Shown here: positions 21,365 through 32,412 of the stretch, one piece after another | How positions within the stretch are numbered: the stretch's first letter is position 1 | How the letters are laid out: each line of letters begins with the position of its first letter | Assembly: GCA_030063045.1 (NCBI GenBank) | Contig: JAQSEB010000054.1 | Location: forward strand, 868,001 to 932,000 | DNA from: Pratylenchus scribneri | Taxonomy: Eukaryota > Nematoda > Chromadorea > Rhabditida > Pratylenchidae | DNA: 64,000 bases | Reading direction: 5' to 3' | Program-made: the position numbers and the translations under genes | The notes under the pieces: generated by a model | Database searches by the model: none | Seen by the model: the letters and a program-made list of their open reading frames with translations, nothing else | Told to the model about the DNA's origin: nothing

Positions 21365-22218
21365 CTAAAAGATACCAGGAACGGCCAACATTCCACCAAT
21401 GATGCCAATCATCCCAGGGCCATATCCTGGAAAATTTTGAATTTTTAAATATAATTAAAAAGGTACCAAGGAAAAGGGCAATGGCGGCCAACATTCCACC
21501 AATGATGCCAATCATTCCAGGGCCATATCCTGGAAAATTTTGAATTTTTAAATATAATTAAAAAGGTACCAAGGAAAAGGGCAATGGCGGCCAACATTCC
21601 ACCAATGATGCCAATCATTCCAGGGCCATATCCTGGAAAATTTTGAATTTTTAAATATAATTAAAAAGGTACCAAGGAAAAGGGCAATGGCCAACATTCC
21701 ACCAATGATGCCAATCATTCCGGCACGGTCAAGTCCACCAACAATGATTGCTGAAAATTTATAAAATGAAAGAAAAAATTTAAATAAAAATACCATTGGC
21801 AAAAACGAAAAGCAAAAAAATTGCCGCAGTTGGAATTCGTGGTCCATGAGAAAGGGCGCCGTCTATAAAAAATTGAATTAATTTTAATTAATTTAAACAT
21901 TAAATGTTTACAAATTTATTTTTTAGCTTTCTAAATCTTACTATTACAACGATGGGATCCAGTACATGACGAACATTTGCACCCGAAGGGGTGTTCCTTT
22001 GGACATTCGCCGCAGCCCTTATAAGTTCCCTCTAATTCTCCATTGGCCAAACATTCCATCGAAAAGCAATATGACGATTGACATTTTGTTGTTTGGAAGC
22101 CTTCCTCATTCTTACTGGTCATGAAAGCTTCGCGGTTTTCATTGCGTCCCAACAAGCAATCTATTGCTGACGCCGAAAAAGGATTCAAGAACAAAATTAA
22201 GATGATTAAGGAAATCAT
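21365..22218 (-). CDS. Secreted Cys-rich (ET-module-like) protein with tandem hydrophobic exons
   Basis: Six exons keep phase: 22218-21942, 21862-21794, 21750-21673, 21632-21570, 21529-21467, 21426-21365; 203 residues. Exon 1 gives a signal peptide (MISLIILILFLNPFSASA) and a Cys-rich domain (CQSSYCFSMECLANGE, YKGCGECPKEHPFGCKCSSC, HRCN) resembling the nematode ET module. Exon 2 is hydrophobic. Exons 3-6 are copies of one phase-1 exon encoding GYGPGMIGIIGGMLAAIALF, a Gly-zipper membrane-like segment; exons 4 and 5 are near-identical together with their introns (unit about 103 bp). The product could be a membrane protein with four or five helices behind an extracellular Cys-rich head. Function is unknown. 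Confidence 0.75.
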
Positions 22219-22484
22219 TTATCTAATTGCTTAAGGAAAAATCAAAAATTAGATTAAAAATGCCCATGCGGAAAAATTTATTCAAATCATTTTTAAGAGA
22301 ATAATAAAATATGGCTTTTATAAGGCAAAACAAAAATATGACAAAAAATGGCAAAACGAAAAGTGGCTGGAAAATAGTGGCGGTCGGCTGGAAATAAACT
22401 AGTGGCCACTGGCTGGATGGAAAATGTTCACCAGTCGAGACTCTCAATCTCAATTCAAAAATTTCTCTCTTTTACTTTTGAATT
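22219..22484. other. Promoter-side intergenic stretch
   Basis: Upstream region of the minus-strand ET-module-like gene. No further feature was recognised. Confidence 0.3.
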
Positions 22485-23425
22485 TGCCCAAAAATATCTC
22501 ATAAGACTAAAATCTTTCAAGTTATTAAAAACTTTTATCCCGTTGAGTTTAATCATTTTCCGTAGAATATTTTGATATCAAAAGGAATGATTAAAAATTA
22601 ATTAGCGTCAGAAAATAATGGCCAAAAATTCCTTATTTTAGTATGTTTTTCCGCTTTTTGGACATAAAAATTAGATATTTACTAATTTTTATCAAACTAT
22701 TAGTACTTTCTTTAATCAATTCAAATTCAACCCAATTAGCCGAATAAATTCATACAAATTTACCAAAACTGTATTTAATTCACTCGAAAAATTTAATTTG
22801 ATTTCTGATGCGCATATTTCATTCGACCAATTTAAAAAAATTTTTAAAGAATTAAATAAAATTTTTAAACCTCTATCAGGTAGATTTTCTCAATCTTTTC
22901 TATAAGGGGTCTCGAATAATTAGAAATAATTGGATTTTTCTAAAACAACCCGAAAATTCATCCAATTTTCATACTTAACTTAAAATTCTAAAATTTCTTC
23001 CATTTTTCAGCAAATTTCGCCTTCAACCACTCATCCAAAATTTTCTGCTCCATTCTTTGCCCAATTCACATCAAATTTTCATGGTAAATCCAAATCCCCA
23101 CAATCCATTTAATTATTCAATTTTGCAGCGAAGCTGCCAATGTTTATTGGCCAAATTGCGGCAATCAGATTTGAATGGGCCAGAGAGAAAATATTTGGAC
23201 CGAAACGAGCGGAGATTATCGGATTTGATGAAAATAATTCAAAAAATGCCACCGAAAGGGAATGGCCGCCAAATTAATGGGGTAAATATTCAATTTTATG
23301 GCAAATTAATTCATTAAAATTTGTAGGCCAACGGACAATCTTCTTCATTTTTTGGTGATTATTTAAATCCAACTGGCTTGGCCAACATGTTTTACCGCTC
23401 AATGTCTTGGCCAGAAAAATGAAGG
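22485..23425 (+). repeat. Inverted copy of the 3' end of the CED-4-like gene (left arm)
   Basis: Aligns in reverse to about 27485-28475. The exon part is nearly identical while flanking and intron DNA has drifted (for example GATATCAAAAGGAATGATTA against GATATCAAAATAAATTATAA). The right arm carries the same exons as part of a longer gene. Confidence 0.8.
23011..23422 (+). pseudogene. CED-4-like gene, orphan last three exons
   Basis: Exons 23011-23083, 23129-23281 and 23327-23422 (TGA) match the last three exons at 27920-27509 with very few changes, such as KYLDRNERRLS against KYLAQNEKRLS. Splice sites and frame are intact, but the exons for the P-loop and winged helix are missing, so no ATPase can be made. 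High exon identity suggests a recent copy or gene conversion. Confidence 0.75.
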
Positions 23426-23844
23426 GATGATCAATTTGATTGATTAAATGTTTTACAATTCATAATAATTCCACACCAATTTAATAAAATTCAAATTCAA
23501 TTGGTTCTCTATCAATATAATTATAGAATATACCTAGGTCAATAAAATACTGTCTTAGAAATTATTATGTTAGTTCATTGTTTTCGCTTAAAATTCATTT
23601 AAAGAAAATTCTTACTACCTAGTAGAATATTTTTAAGAGTAAATCATATTAAATTTTTTATGCAATTTTGATCAATATAATTATAGAATATACCTAGATC
23701 GATAAAATACTGTCTTAGAAACTATTATAGAACACTTTTATTTTCGATATATTTTACAAATTACATTATTTTTATAATATTTCCAAAATTTAATAAAATT
23801 CTCAAAATTATTTGCTCTGTATTTTTTTTGCGACCCTTGGAATC

Positions 23845-24800
23845 CTATAGAATAATGGAACAGCACGATGGCATAAATAAGCTGGCTTTAAAGAGGAAGA
23901 GAATTGGATAGAAGCAAAGTTAGAATTGATGATTTAGCTATGCGTATTTAAAATGGGAAAAATTGGGAAAGGATTGGATGAGGAATCTGAGGGGAACAAT
24001 TGCCAGCTAAATGCTTATAAATCGGGAAATTGGGCCAAGCGACTAAACGGCTTCAAAACGGCATATCCAATTTGAAGAGAGAACGGTAAGAAGGATAATG
24101 TGGGTGGTCTGGATCTGGACAACTTTGCTGTAGGCAGCTGGTGGCAATAACAATAGGCGGCATTGATGAATGAATGAAGATTGACTTGTGAGGAAAAAAA
24201 AGAAGAATTGAATGGCTTTATTTTCTGGCCTAATCCTGAATGGGAAAAAAATAATTTTGATGGGAAAGAACAGGAAGGATGAAAATGTGGTGGTCTGCTG
24301 GAAAACTAATGCTGCCGGCAGCTGCCTCTGCAATGGCAAATGGGCCGTATAGTATGAATGCAGAGATAGACTTCTGACTGACGGAAGAAAAATTTAAAAA
24401 AAAGAAATTGAATGGCTTTGTTTTCTGGCAGAATTGGAAGATTGATGGGAAAAGATCGAGATCGAGACTGGACCTGGAATGATCAAGAAATCCGGGGAAG
24501 GGGATTTGGTGGATGAATGTATTGAGAAAAAAGGAATAAAATATTCCTCGGAGCCAGAATGAATTGATCAAATTGGGCGATTTTGGGGACTGATAATGGG
24601 AATTGGATTGGGATTTACTCGGAATTTCCAAAAAATGGAAGGAATTTTAGGCTCATCAAATATTTATATTCCACTCTTCATTCAACATAATTTATGCCAA
24701 TATTAACAAAGAACATAGACGATAAATATACATGATTTATTCCTCCAATTTTGCCTCTCATTTTTGGCCATTTCGTTCAGCTAGTCTCAATCCTCAATTT
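23845..24800. repeat. Segmental duplicate of 13970-14830
   Basis: Contains the same ordered blocks as 13970-14830, with an internal partial repetition (the GGTGGTCTGG..GGAAAACTAATGCTG region occurs twice). It directly precedes gene copy C. No supported exon. Confidence 0.55.
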
Positions 24801-24950
24801 TTGCGCATCTTTTCCTTCAATAATGAAGGAATAAAACAAAATAAAACAAAATGTGATTGGTCAATAAAATAAATTAATCAATTAAATTTATCATTTATTT
24901 TATTTCATTGGCAAATAAATTAATAAAACAATAAATAATTGTGTAAAAAA

Positions 24951-26581
24951 TCAGCCACTGAAATTTATTTGTACGGCTTTTTCTGCTTCCGTTTCCACTC
25001 GACTTGCCGATGCTCGACTAAAATGAGAATTGTTATTAAAATTTGAATAAATTTTTGAGCGTTTAACCTAGCTTTTGCATTTCGAATGTCCGGTACAGGA
25101 ATTGGCACTGCACTTACCTGTAATTATTATAGGATTAATTAATTATATTTTTCAAATCTTGACACCTAATAAGATTGTTTTTTGAAACTTTTTAAAATGC
25201 ATTAAATTGATAATTTGCTTATTATTTTTATTAATCTTCATCCAAAAAATACAAATAAATTAAAATTATGTGATCATTTTAAATTAAAAGTCAACAAAAA
25301 AAGGAAAAGATTTTTCTAGATTTTTTTGGCACTTTTTAAAGTCATTAAATTGAAATTATTTTTTGCAATTATTTATTATTTATTTTTTTTTAATTCGTCA
25401 GCCAAAAAATACAAGCTAAGAAATCATTTTATGGAAATTAAAATTATGCGACTCATTTTTAAATGGAAAGTCAACAAAAAGAAGAAAAATAAATGATTCG
25501 ACCTCAGGGCATTTTCCCTCTTCCATTTCCAATACAGTATTCCTCTCCTTTTCTGCTATAATGAAAGGAGGCCAAGAAAAGAAGGATGAATGTGCCTTAA
25601 GGGCATATTCCATTAAAAGGACATTATTTGAATGAATCAATTGAAATTTTTTAATTCTCTCAATTTTATTTTAATTATGACTTAATTTTTACCCCTTTAA
25701 GCACCCGGCCTTTTGAATCGACTAAATTTGTTTGCAGCAATGTGTTCACCCCATAATCTTTGCCGGCTGGTGGCGGAATCTTTTTTTATTTTTGGAATAT
25801 TTTTGTATTTTATTGATATTTTTACGGTCCGAATTGCCGGTTTTGCCGATGTTCCAGCACTGAAAATGGCATCCGATTGTTCCGGATTTGGCTAAATATA
25901 ATTAATATAAATTATGAAGGACTCAATATATTTTGGCCAATATTTTGAAAGGAATTAACTAATTTAGGAAGACTAAATGCCATTTGAAAGTCCTAAATAA
26001 CCTCTAAAAATGGATTTTTAATGAATATTTAAAACTTGTAAAATAGCTTTTCCCCAACAAATTCTAATTAAATTAAAAGACATAAAAACTTGGATTTTCA
26101 AAAAGCCAAATTCCAGAAGGTACTTTTGACTTTTAAATTTCATAAAAATTCCTCGGATTGGCAATTGCCTCTTTGTGAACTATATGCCAAAAATCAATAC
26201 CTTCTTTTACTAAAATAATTTCTTTTCGCCTTGAATTTTCCCTATAAATGATTCTTAAAATGGGAGTCTTCAATTTTCTTAATTTTTGGTATTAAAATGA
26301 AAAATAAATATCATAATGTTTCAGTTACCTTAATAACTTGTTGTACAACTTGAGTGCCCGCTGTCCCCGGCACCAATGGACTCAATCGGCGCTTACTTTT
26401 TCCACTTTTCTGAAAAACCAATGGCGGCTTTTCGGCAATGGCATTTTGCTAAAATGGAATATTTCCCATTAAATGTTACAATTATTCCTTAATTCACTTC
26501 TTCATTTCGCGCATTTCCTTCTTCCACTCCATTTGGTCCATTTACAGCTGCTGATTGGTGTGCCGCATTATTTGGAGATTG
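24951..26581 (-). CDS. Triplicated unknown gene, copy C: best preserved, 3' six exons
   Basis: Exons 26581-26498, 26448-26329, 25891-25826, 25779-25693, 25117-25068 and 25017-24951 (TGA) keep phase and encode 157 residues. The product is low in hydrophobics and likely disordered, with short conserved blocks: EKPPLVFQKSGKSKRRLSPL (basic cluster, possible nuclear signal), PNPEQSDAIFSAGTS, IPPPAGKDYGVNTLLQTNL, VPIPVPDIRNAKA and VETEAEKAVQINFSG. No N-terminal exons are evident before the next gene at 26934, so even this copy may be 5'-truncated. Copies A (7632) and B (11435) have lost frame or splice sites. Conservation of the small exons against drifting introns suggests past selection. Function unknown. 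Confidence 0.55.
25925..26200. mobile_element. Foldback element, family F1 (copy 3)
   Basis: GGCCAATATTTTGAAAGG..ATGCCATTTGAAAGTCC on the left is matched in reverse by GACTTTTAAATTTCATAAA..GGCAATTGCCTC on the right. It lies in an intron of gene copy C at the same place as F1 copy 2 in gene copy B, so it predates that duplication. Confidence 0.5.
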
Positions 26582-26933
26582 CTAAAACGTAAAGAGTGGA
26601 TAAAATGGCAATTAATTTAACAATGGATGAGCTATTTTAAATGCCCAAATTTATAATCGAATTGAGCAGAAAATTCTCTATAAAATTTGATGAAATTCAT
26701 TTTAAAACAATGATATCGGAAAATTTTTTGATGATTCTAAAGAAAATGGTCGCTTTTTTTCATATTTTTGAGCAAATTTATTAATAATAATAATTTTATT
26801 TTTAGGTTGTTTTTTAAAATAAAATCCACCAATTTTAAACGAGAATTTTATGCACTATCCAATAATAATTAAATAATTCAAAAAAAAAAACAGCCAAATT
26901 TATATTAATGTCTTTAAATATTTATGCCATAAA

Positions 26934-27137
26934 TTAGGTTGTTATCCATTTTCCCACCTCCTCCAATCCCAATTCCGCTTGTTGTTGATTTTGTTGTGGT
27001 TCCAATTTTGGCACAATTGGTTTCTCCGGCTCATCCACTGCTTTGGCTGGCCTCAATCCCAATGGAACCTCTTTGGCAAATGAAAATTCATGGAAAATGG
27101 CAACAAATGTGAATAATAAAATTTGTTTTCCAATCAT
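26934..27137 (-). CDS. Small secreted Gln-rich protein (67 aa)
   Basis: A single-exon frame with an N-terminal signal peptide (MIGKQILLFTFVAIFHEFSF) followed by a short Pro/Gln/Glu-rich chain (PKLEPQQNQQQAELGLEEVG). No cysteine or known domain. A decayed relative lies at 2868-2950, showing the gene has been copied. It may continue through splicing, but no further exon is supported. 27138-27508 upstream shows nothing else. Confidence 0.5.
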   Translation of the reverse strand: MIGKQILLFTFVAIFHEFSFAKEVPLGLRPAKAVDEPEKPIVPKLEPQQNQQQAELGLEEVGKWITT

Positions 27138-27484
27138 TTTTGCTGAACTTTAGGCAATAAAAAATAACAAAAATTGGTGGAAAAAGCTGAAATGTTGGAG
27201 GAATAATTCTGCTTTTCCAACAACGAATTATTCGATCCTTTATGAAAGTGAATGGAAGCTAAAGAGATTGGGATAATCTGGCGAACATTCGCGCCGATCA
27301 TCCGGGTCATCAATCTTCTTATCCTTTTATCCACTCTTTCTCCATCAAATCCCTGCGAAAATCCCATTCCCGATTAAGGAGAAAAAAACATTTCCAGCTT
27401 TGGCAATTTTTTTGGTTTCCCTTCCCCCTCTTTTAATGCAGTTTATTAAATAATTTATTACAAAAATGATGTGAAATTATTATT

Positions 27485-28475
27485 GGAATTTAAAAGTTAT
27501 TCATCCCTTCATTTTTCTGGCCAAGACATTGAGCGGTAAAACATGTTGGCCAAGCCAGTTGGATTTAAATAATCACCAAAAAATGAAGAAGATTGTCCGT
27601 TGGCCTACAAATTTTAATGAATTAATTTGCCATAAAATTGAATATTTACCCCATTAATTTGGCGGCCATTCCCTTTCGGTGGCATTTTTTGAATTATTTT
27701 CATCAAATCCGATAATCTCTTCTCATTTTGGGCCAAATATTTTCTCTCAGGCCCATTCAAATCCGATTGCCGCAATTTGGCCAATAAACATTGGCAGCTT
27801 CGCTGCAAAATTGAATAATTAAATGGATTGTGGGGATTTGGATTTACCATGAAAATTTGATGTGAATTGGGCAAAGAATGGAGCAGAAAATTTTGGATGA
27901 GTGGTTGAAGGCGAAATTTGCTGGAAAAAAAAGGATAAATTTTTGGGATATATAAATTGGAGAATTTTAGGGCTTTAAATTTGGTGAATTTTAGGGATGA
28001 AAATTGGATGAATTTTTTGTTGTTCTAGAAAAAATGGAATTCTAATAATTAGTGAGACTCACTTTTAATAAAAAAAAGTTGAAAAAATCCGACTTGATAC
28101 GAAAATTAAAATTTTTTTATTTTGTTTTTAAAAATTCTGAAAATTCATCTGATTATATAATAAAAATGGATAAAATTAGAAATTTGCTCATTCGAAACCA
28201 AATTGAATTTTTAGAGTGAATTAACAACAGTTTTGGCAAATTTTATACCAATTTATTGCTCTGATTACTGATTGATTAGAGAAAGTATTAATGATTTGAT
28301 AAAAATTAGCAAACATTTATGGCCAAAAAGTGGAAAATAGGCCAAAATGAGAAATTTTTGCTTTTATTTTTGGTGCCCTTTTATAATTTATTTTGATATC
28401 AAAATGTCCTAAGGAAAATGATTAACCGACCCCAAAGGGATATTAATAATTTGAAAGATTTCTATCTGATGAGAT
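27485..28475 (-). repeat. Right arm of the CED-4-like inverted duplication
   Basis: Reverse complement of 22485-23425, containing the last three exons of the CED-4-like gene and the large intron before them. The arms are separated by about 4 kb that holds a segmental duplicate, gene copy C and the small secreted gene. Confidence 0.8.
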
Positions 28476-31400
28476 ATTTTTGGGCATCAGTAATAGAAAA
28501 AAAGATAAATTTTTGAATAAAAAGTCTCGACTCATCAACCCCGAGAATTAATTTTTTGGTAATTGGCATACTTTGGTTGACAAAAATCCAAAAGCGAATG
28601 ATGGGTGACGGTTTGAATTTGTTGGAGTTTGAGGCCATCATTTTGGGCATCATCATTCATGCCGCAAATGTCCAATGGCCAAATCATCGAAATAATCTGA
28701 AAAAAATTAATTTAGAATCCTCCATTTTTTTTACCTCGAATGGAGTCCAAATGGATCGTTCCAAAACGGAACAATGCAAAAAATTTTGGGCAATTCGATT
28801 GCCTATCTAAATTTAAAATATTTTTAAATAAGTTTAAATTTTTTATTTTTTTTAACCATTTCCATGCATTTTTGTATTGGTCTTTCCAAACTTGTATAGG
28901 AATAGGTGCTATGGCAATTGAATTCACTGAGTGAATGATTTGTATTCGAAAAATTGGCCAACAATGAATTGAAACTGGAAAAAATTGAAAATAATACGAT
29001 TATCCAACAAAAAGTAGCCGAACTTGCGCGAATGATTATAACTATATGAGGAATGAATCAATTTTAATTATTTTGCTATCTAATTAACCAGAATACATGC
29101 GGCTATGAAATAATAAAAAAAATTTTAACAATTCTTTACTTTATATAGAATTATGATCCAAAAATCAACAAAGTTTTCGCTAATCCCTTATAAAATTATT
29201 TAATGCCTTTTTAGGAATAATTCCAACAATTTTTAATCAATTTGATTAAAATTTATATCATTTCATAGCGCTGAGTTTTCTCATTAATTTGATACTAAAA
29301 TTATCAAAATTGATTCAATCCTCAATTAGTTATAATCGATCGCGCCAACCGCCATTCAAATCAACCCACATTTTTTGATCGCCTCTGGCCAATGTGAATA
29401 TTTTATCCAATAATGCCAAATTTCCGCCAGTTTCCTGCAGAATCCATTCCAAATTTTGTTCCGTGAATTCCTCCTAAAATCCTTTCAATTTTTACACAAA
29501 AAGTGTCACAATTTTGTTGCCTTTATTCCAAAGCATTTTGCCATTTGGGCCAATTCTTCTTGGCTCAATTCATTGCATTCATCCATTCGAAATATTCTCA
29601 GCCCATCAACCATTCGGAATATTTCACAATTTGTGCTTGTGGCCAACAATTTGCAATTTTCTGGCTAATTTTTTCAAATAATTTTCAAACATTTAATTTA
29701 TTTTTGGCACATCCCAATATCTTATACCAACAAATTTGGCACAGAATAATTCAGTATTGGAATAATAATTTGGGATATTTTTAAATCATTGAATAGAGCT
29801 ATTAAATTAGAAAATATTTATAATTTTTTTTGAATAATTTCAAAATTAATATTAATATTTGCATTTAAATTAAAATGGCAGAATTCTTTCGCCTGATTTG
29901 AAGCCATTTTTAATTAACTTGTCATTTCTCATTTTTGTAATCTAATTTAAGAGATGACTTTTCCCTATCAAATCATATCAATTTTTAAGTTATTTCAGGC
30001 TTCAGATTCAGAAATGTCGGAGTTGTGCTGAAAATGAAAATTTCGATAATCCAAAATAAAACATTTCAATCATTTTTGGTTACAGCTATAAATACTTAAC
30101 CAATTTAAATAAAATTAATTAAATAAATAATCAGCACATTTCTAATTAATTATAATAAACAAATCAAAAAATTCGTTCACAAATGGCGACAAATTGGGCT
30201 AACTCATTTTGCATTAGGCTTATTTAAGAATAAAGATTTAGCAAATGTTAGTTCAATTATTCATTTAATATAAATTTTCTAGGCTCTATTCAATGAGATA
30301 AACGCAATTAAAAATTATTGACAAAATTTTGAATTATTCTATGCCAAATTTTCCTGAATAAAAAATGTCAGATTCCACTAATTTTAACCTTGAATTCATC
30401 AAAGAATCGAACTGTATCGCCGCTGGTCACTCCATCCAATAACAAAAGTGTGTCCACCTTAAATATGAACATATTCCTAACAAGGTTTCCCCTTTCGCAC
30501 CATTCCATTGGCCAATTCTCTGGCCATTATTTGGCCCAACATTTGCCAATTATCCATTTCATCCAATTCGCTCTCGTCCACAAATTCCTCAACTTGTTGG
30601 CCATCATTTAGGCCAAATGAACCGATCAAAGTGGATTCTTTGGCGAATGTGGCCCATTCCTCCTCCTTCTCGCCGCTCATTGACCAACGATTTGGGGAGC
30701 ATTCTTTGAGCCTGCAATTAATTCCCAATTTTGATAGAATTTAGGCCAAGAACTTTCGAGGCCATTAAACTATTTTGAAAATTTTGGTGTAATTTAGAAA
30801 ATATGATATTTTTTAATGGATTAATTCATCCGTTTTTAAATATGCCAATGCCATTTAATTCCATTTATATAAATTTTATTTTGCAGCACTCAAAATAAAT
30901 TCATTGGAATTATTTTTAAGTATTTAATTTGATTTTGATGTCATTTTGAGAAGCTATATTTTGGCTATTAAATAGAATTTTTAACAAATAAATTGGTTAA
31001 TTTGGATTAGACTTTATTGGCCATAATTTTCGGAATTTTTAAGTCAATTAATTTGCTTTAAATATCATTCATTCAATAGATATAATAATCCCAATTCATT
31101 CATTTGATATCAATTTAATGAAAATGCTTCAATTTATAACGGTTTATAAAGCCACGCTCAATATAGCTAATTTTCTTCCTTCCCCAACCACCCAAATCAA
31201 TTTCCAACCAAATAAGCCGGCTGATCAGGGCAAAACAAAATTCGGGCCTATCATAGAGAACATCGCTGACCAATTTCGACTTGCCGGAACCGACCATTCC
31301 ACAAACCAAAAACCATCTGCCATCTGCAATTTTCTCCATTTTTGGGTCATTTTCTCCTCCAATTTACCCGGATCATTGAGAAATTCCTTCAACTCTTGAC

Positions 31401-31509
31401 AAAATCGATCTTGCAGAATTTTTCGCTGAAAATGTTGCCTTCGTCGGATTGGCACTTTGGAACGGATGAGAAGATTACGCTGCTCGGTGGAAACAAATTT
31501 ATTTGCCAT
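27509..31509 (-). CDS. ced-4: CED-4-like NB-ARC apoptosis ATPase, apparently without CARD
   Basis: Exons resolved in phase: 31509-31368, 31323-31192, then 29660-29521, 29473-29350, 28974-28892, 28806-28735, 28696-28572, 27920-27848, 27802-27650, 27604-27509. A further exon (30711-30389) and a small one near 30027 are placed less surely. In order: a pre-P-loop helix (LLIRSKVPIRRRQHFQRKIL), Walker A GMVGSGKS, Walker B TLLLLDGV (CED-4 has two acidic residues here, this has D then G), CEIFRMVDGLRIFRMDEC, ETGGNLALLDKIFTLARG (matching the helical GNPA region), and a winged-helix part with WPLDICGMN. CED-4/Apaf-1 proteins form the apoptosome that activates caspase. No CARD was found upstream of the first Met. 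A homopolymer CCCC at 30489-30492 shifts the frame between the P-loop and Walker B exons; one base fewer would restore alignment. One intron uses a GC donor. Confidence 0.7.
29015..29345. mobile_element. Foldback element with CGCGAATGATTATAA ends (copy 1)
   Basis: Left end GAACTTGCGCGAATGATTAT..GAGGAATGAATC is inverted at the right as GATTCAATCCTCA..TTATAATCGATCGCGCC. The same ends occur at 39795-40140. It lies within an intron of the CED-4-like gene. Confidence 0.55.
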
Positions 31510-32412
31510 ATAAGGAATTTAGAGGGGAAAAAAGAATGCGCACAAAAATGAGGGCAAAAATTGATTGGAAGAATGGAATGATGCGCGGAAAGGGAAGGAA
31601 TGGACGCACCCAACCTATATTTGGCGCCATTAAAGGCATTTGAATTTGTTTGAGGGAATTTCATTGGTCTATTCTCCCATAAATTGGGAATTTTAATTTG
31701 GGAGAGAAAATGGATAAAAAAATATGATATTTGGTTGATTATCTCATCAGTCAGTTAATAAATAATAAAATTTTTTATCTAAAGGAAACTTCAAAGTTAT
31801 AATTTAATTTTAATGTGGGAATGGGGATGGATTGAATGAGGGAAAATTGGAGAGAAAGAGTGGACTTCGTTACGGTATATTTGATAGTAACCATTTTGGT
31901 ATTGGGACTGAAGGACTGAAGGTTAATTATGAATTCATTTTGAATTAATTTTTGAATAGCTACTACCCAGATAATATGGCCATATTATTGGTTTTAGATT
32001 GAATCACATTTTGGCGAAGATGATTTTCGGATTTTGTTTTTATTATTATATTCTCCATCCTAAATTTGGACCCTTTTATTTAATTATTCCATAAAAAGTT
32101 GACAAATAAAATTCACCTAATTAATTTTTTTCATTTGATTTGATATCATTTTTACATTTCTCTGATATTCCGCCGATTCATCCATCAATGACCAATTTTG
32201 AGTAAATTCCAATTGGAAATGAATAGAGAGAAGGAAAAGCGGAAAGGATATGGCCAATAGTTTGGGAAATGGGGAATGTATGAATGAATGGGTTTGGGGT
32301 TAATGTGTTTTCATTCACATTAATCAATTTTCATTTGTCCATTTATTCCAAATCATTCACAGCGAATCGTTCGACCAAAACCTCTCTAAATTTTCAACCA
32401 AATCCCTAAAAA
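31510..32412. promoter_or_regulatory. Divergent intergenic region between CED-4-like gene and Cys-loop receptor
   Basis: Presumed shared 5' region for the two divergently oriented genes. 31620-31905 is one copy of a direct repeat whose partner is 35880-36215, beyond the receptor gene. No specific promoter motif was identified. Confidence 0.4.
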
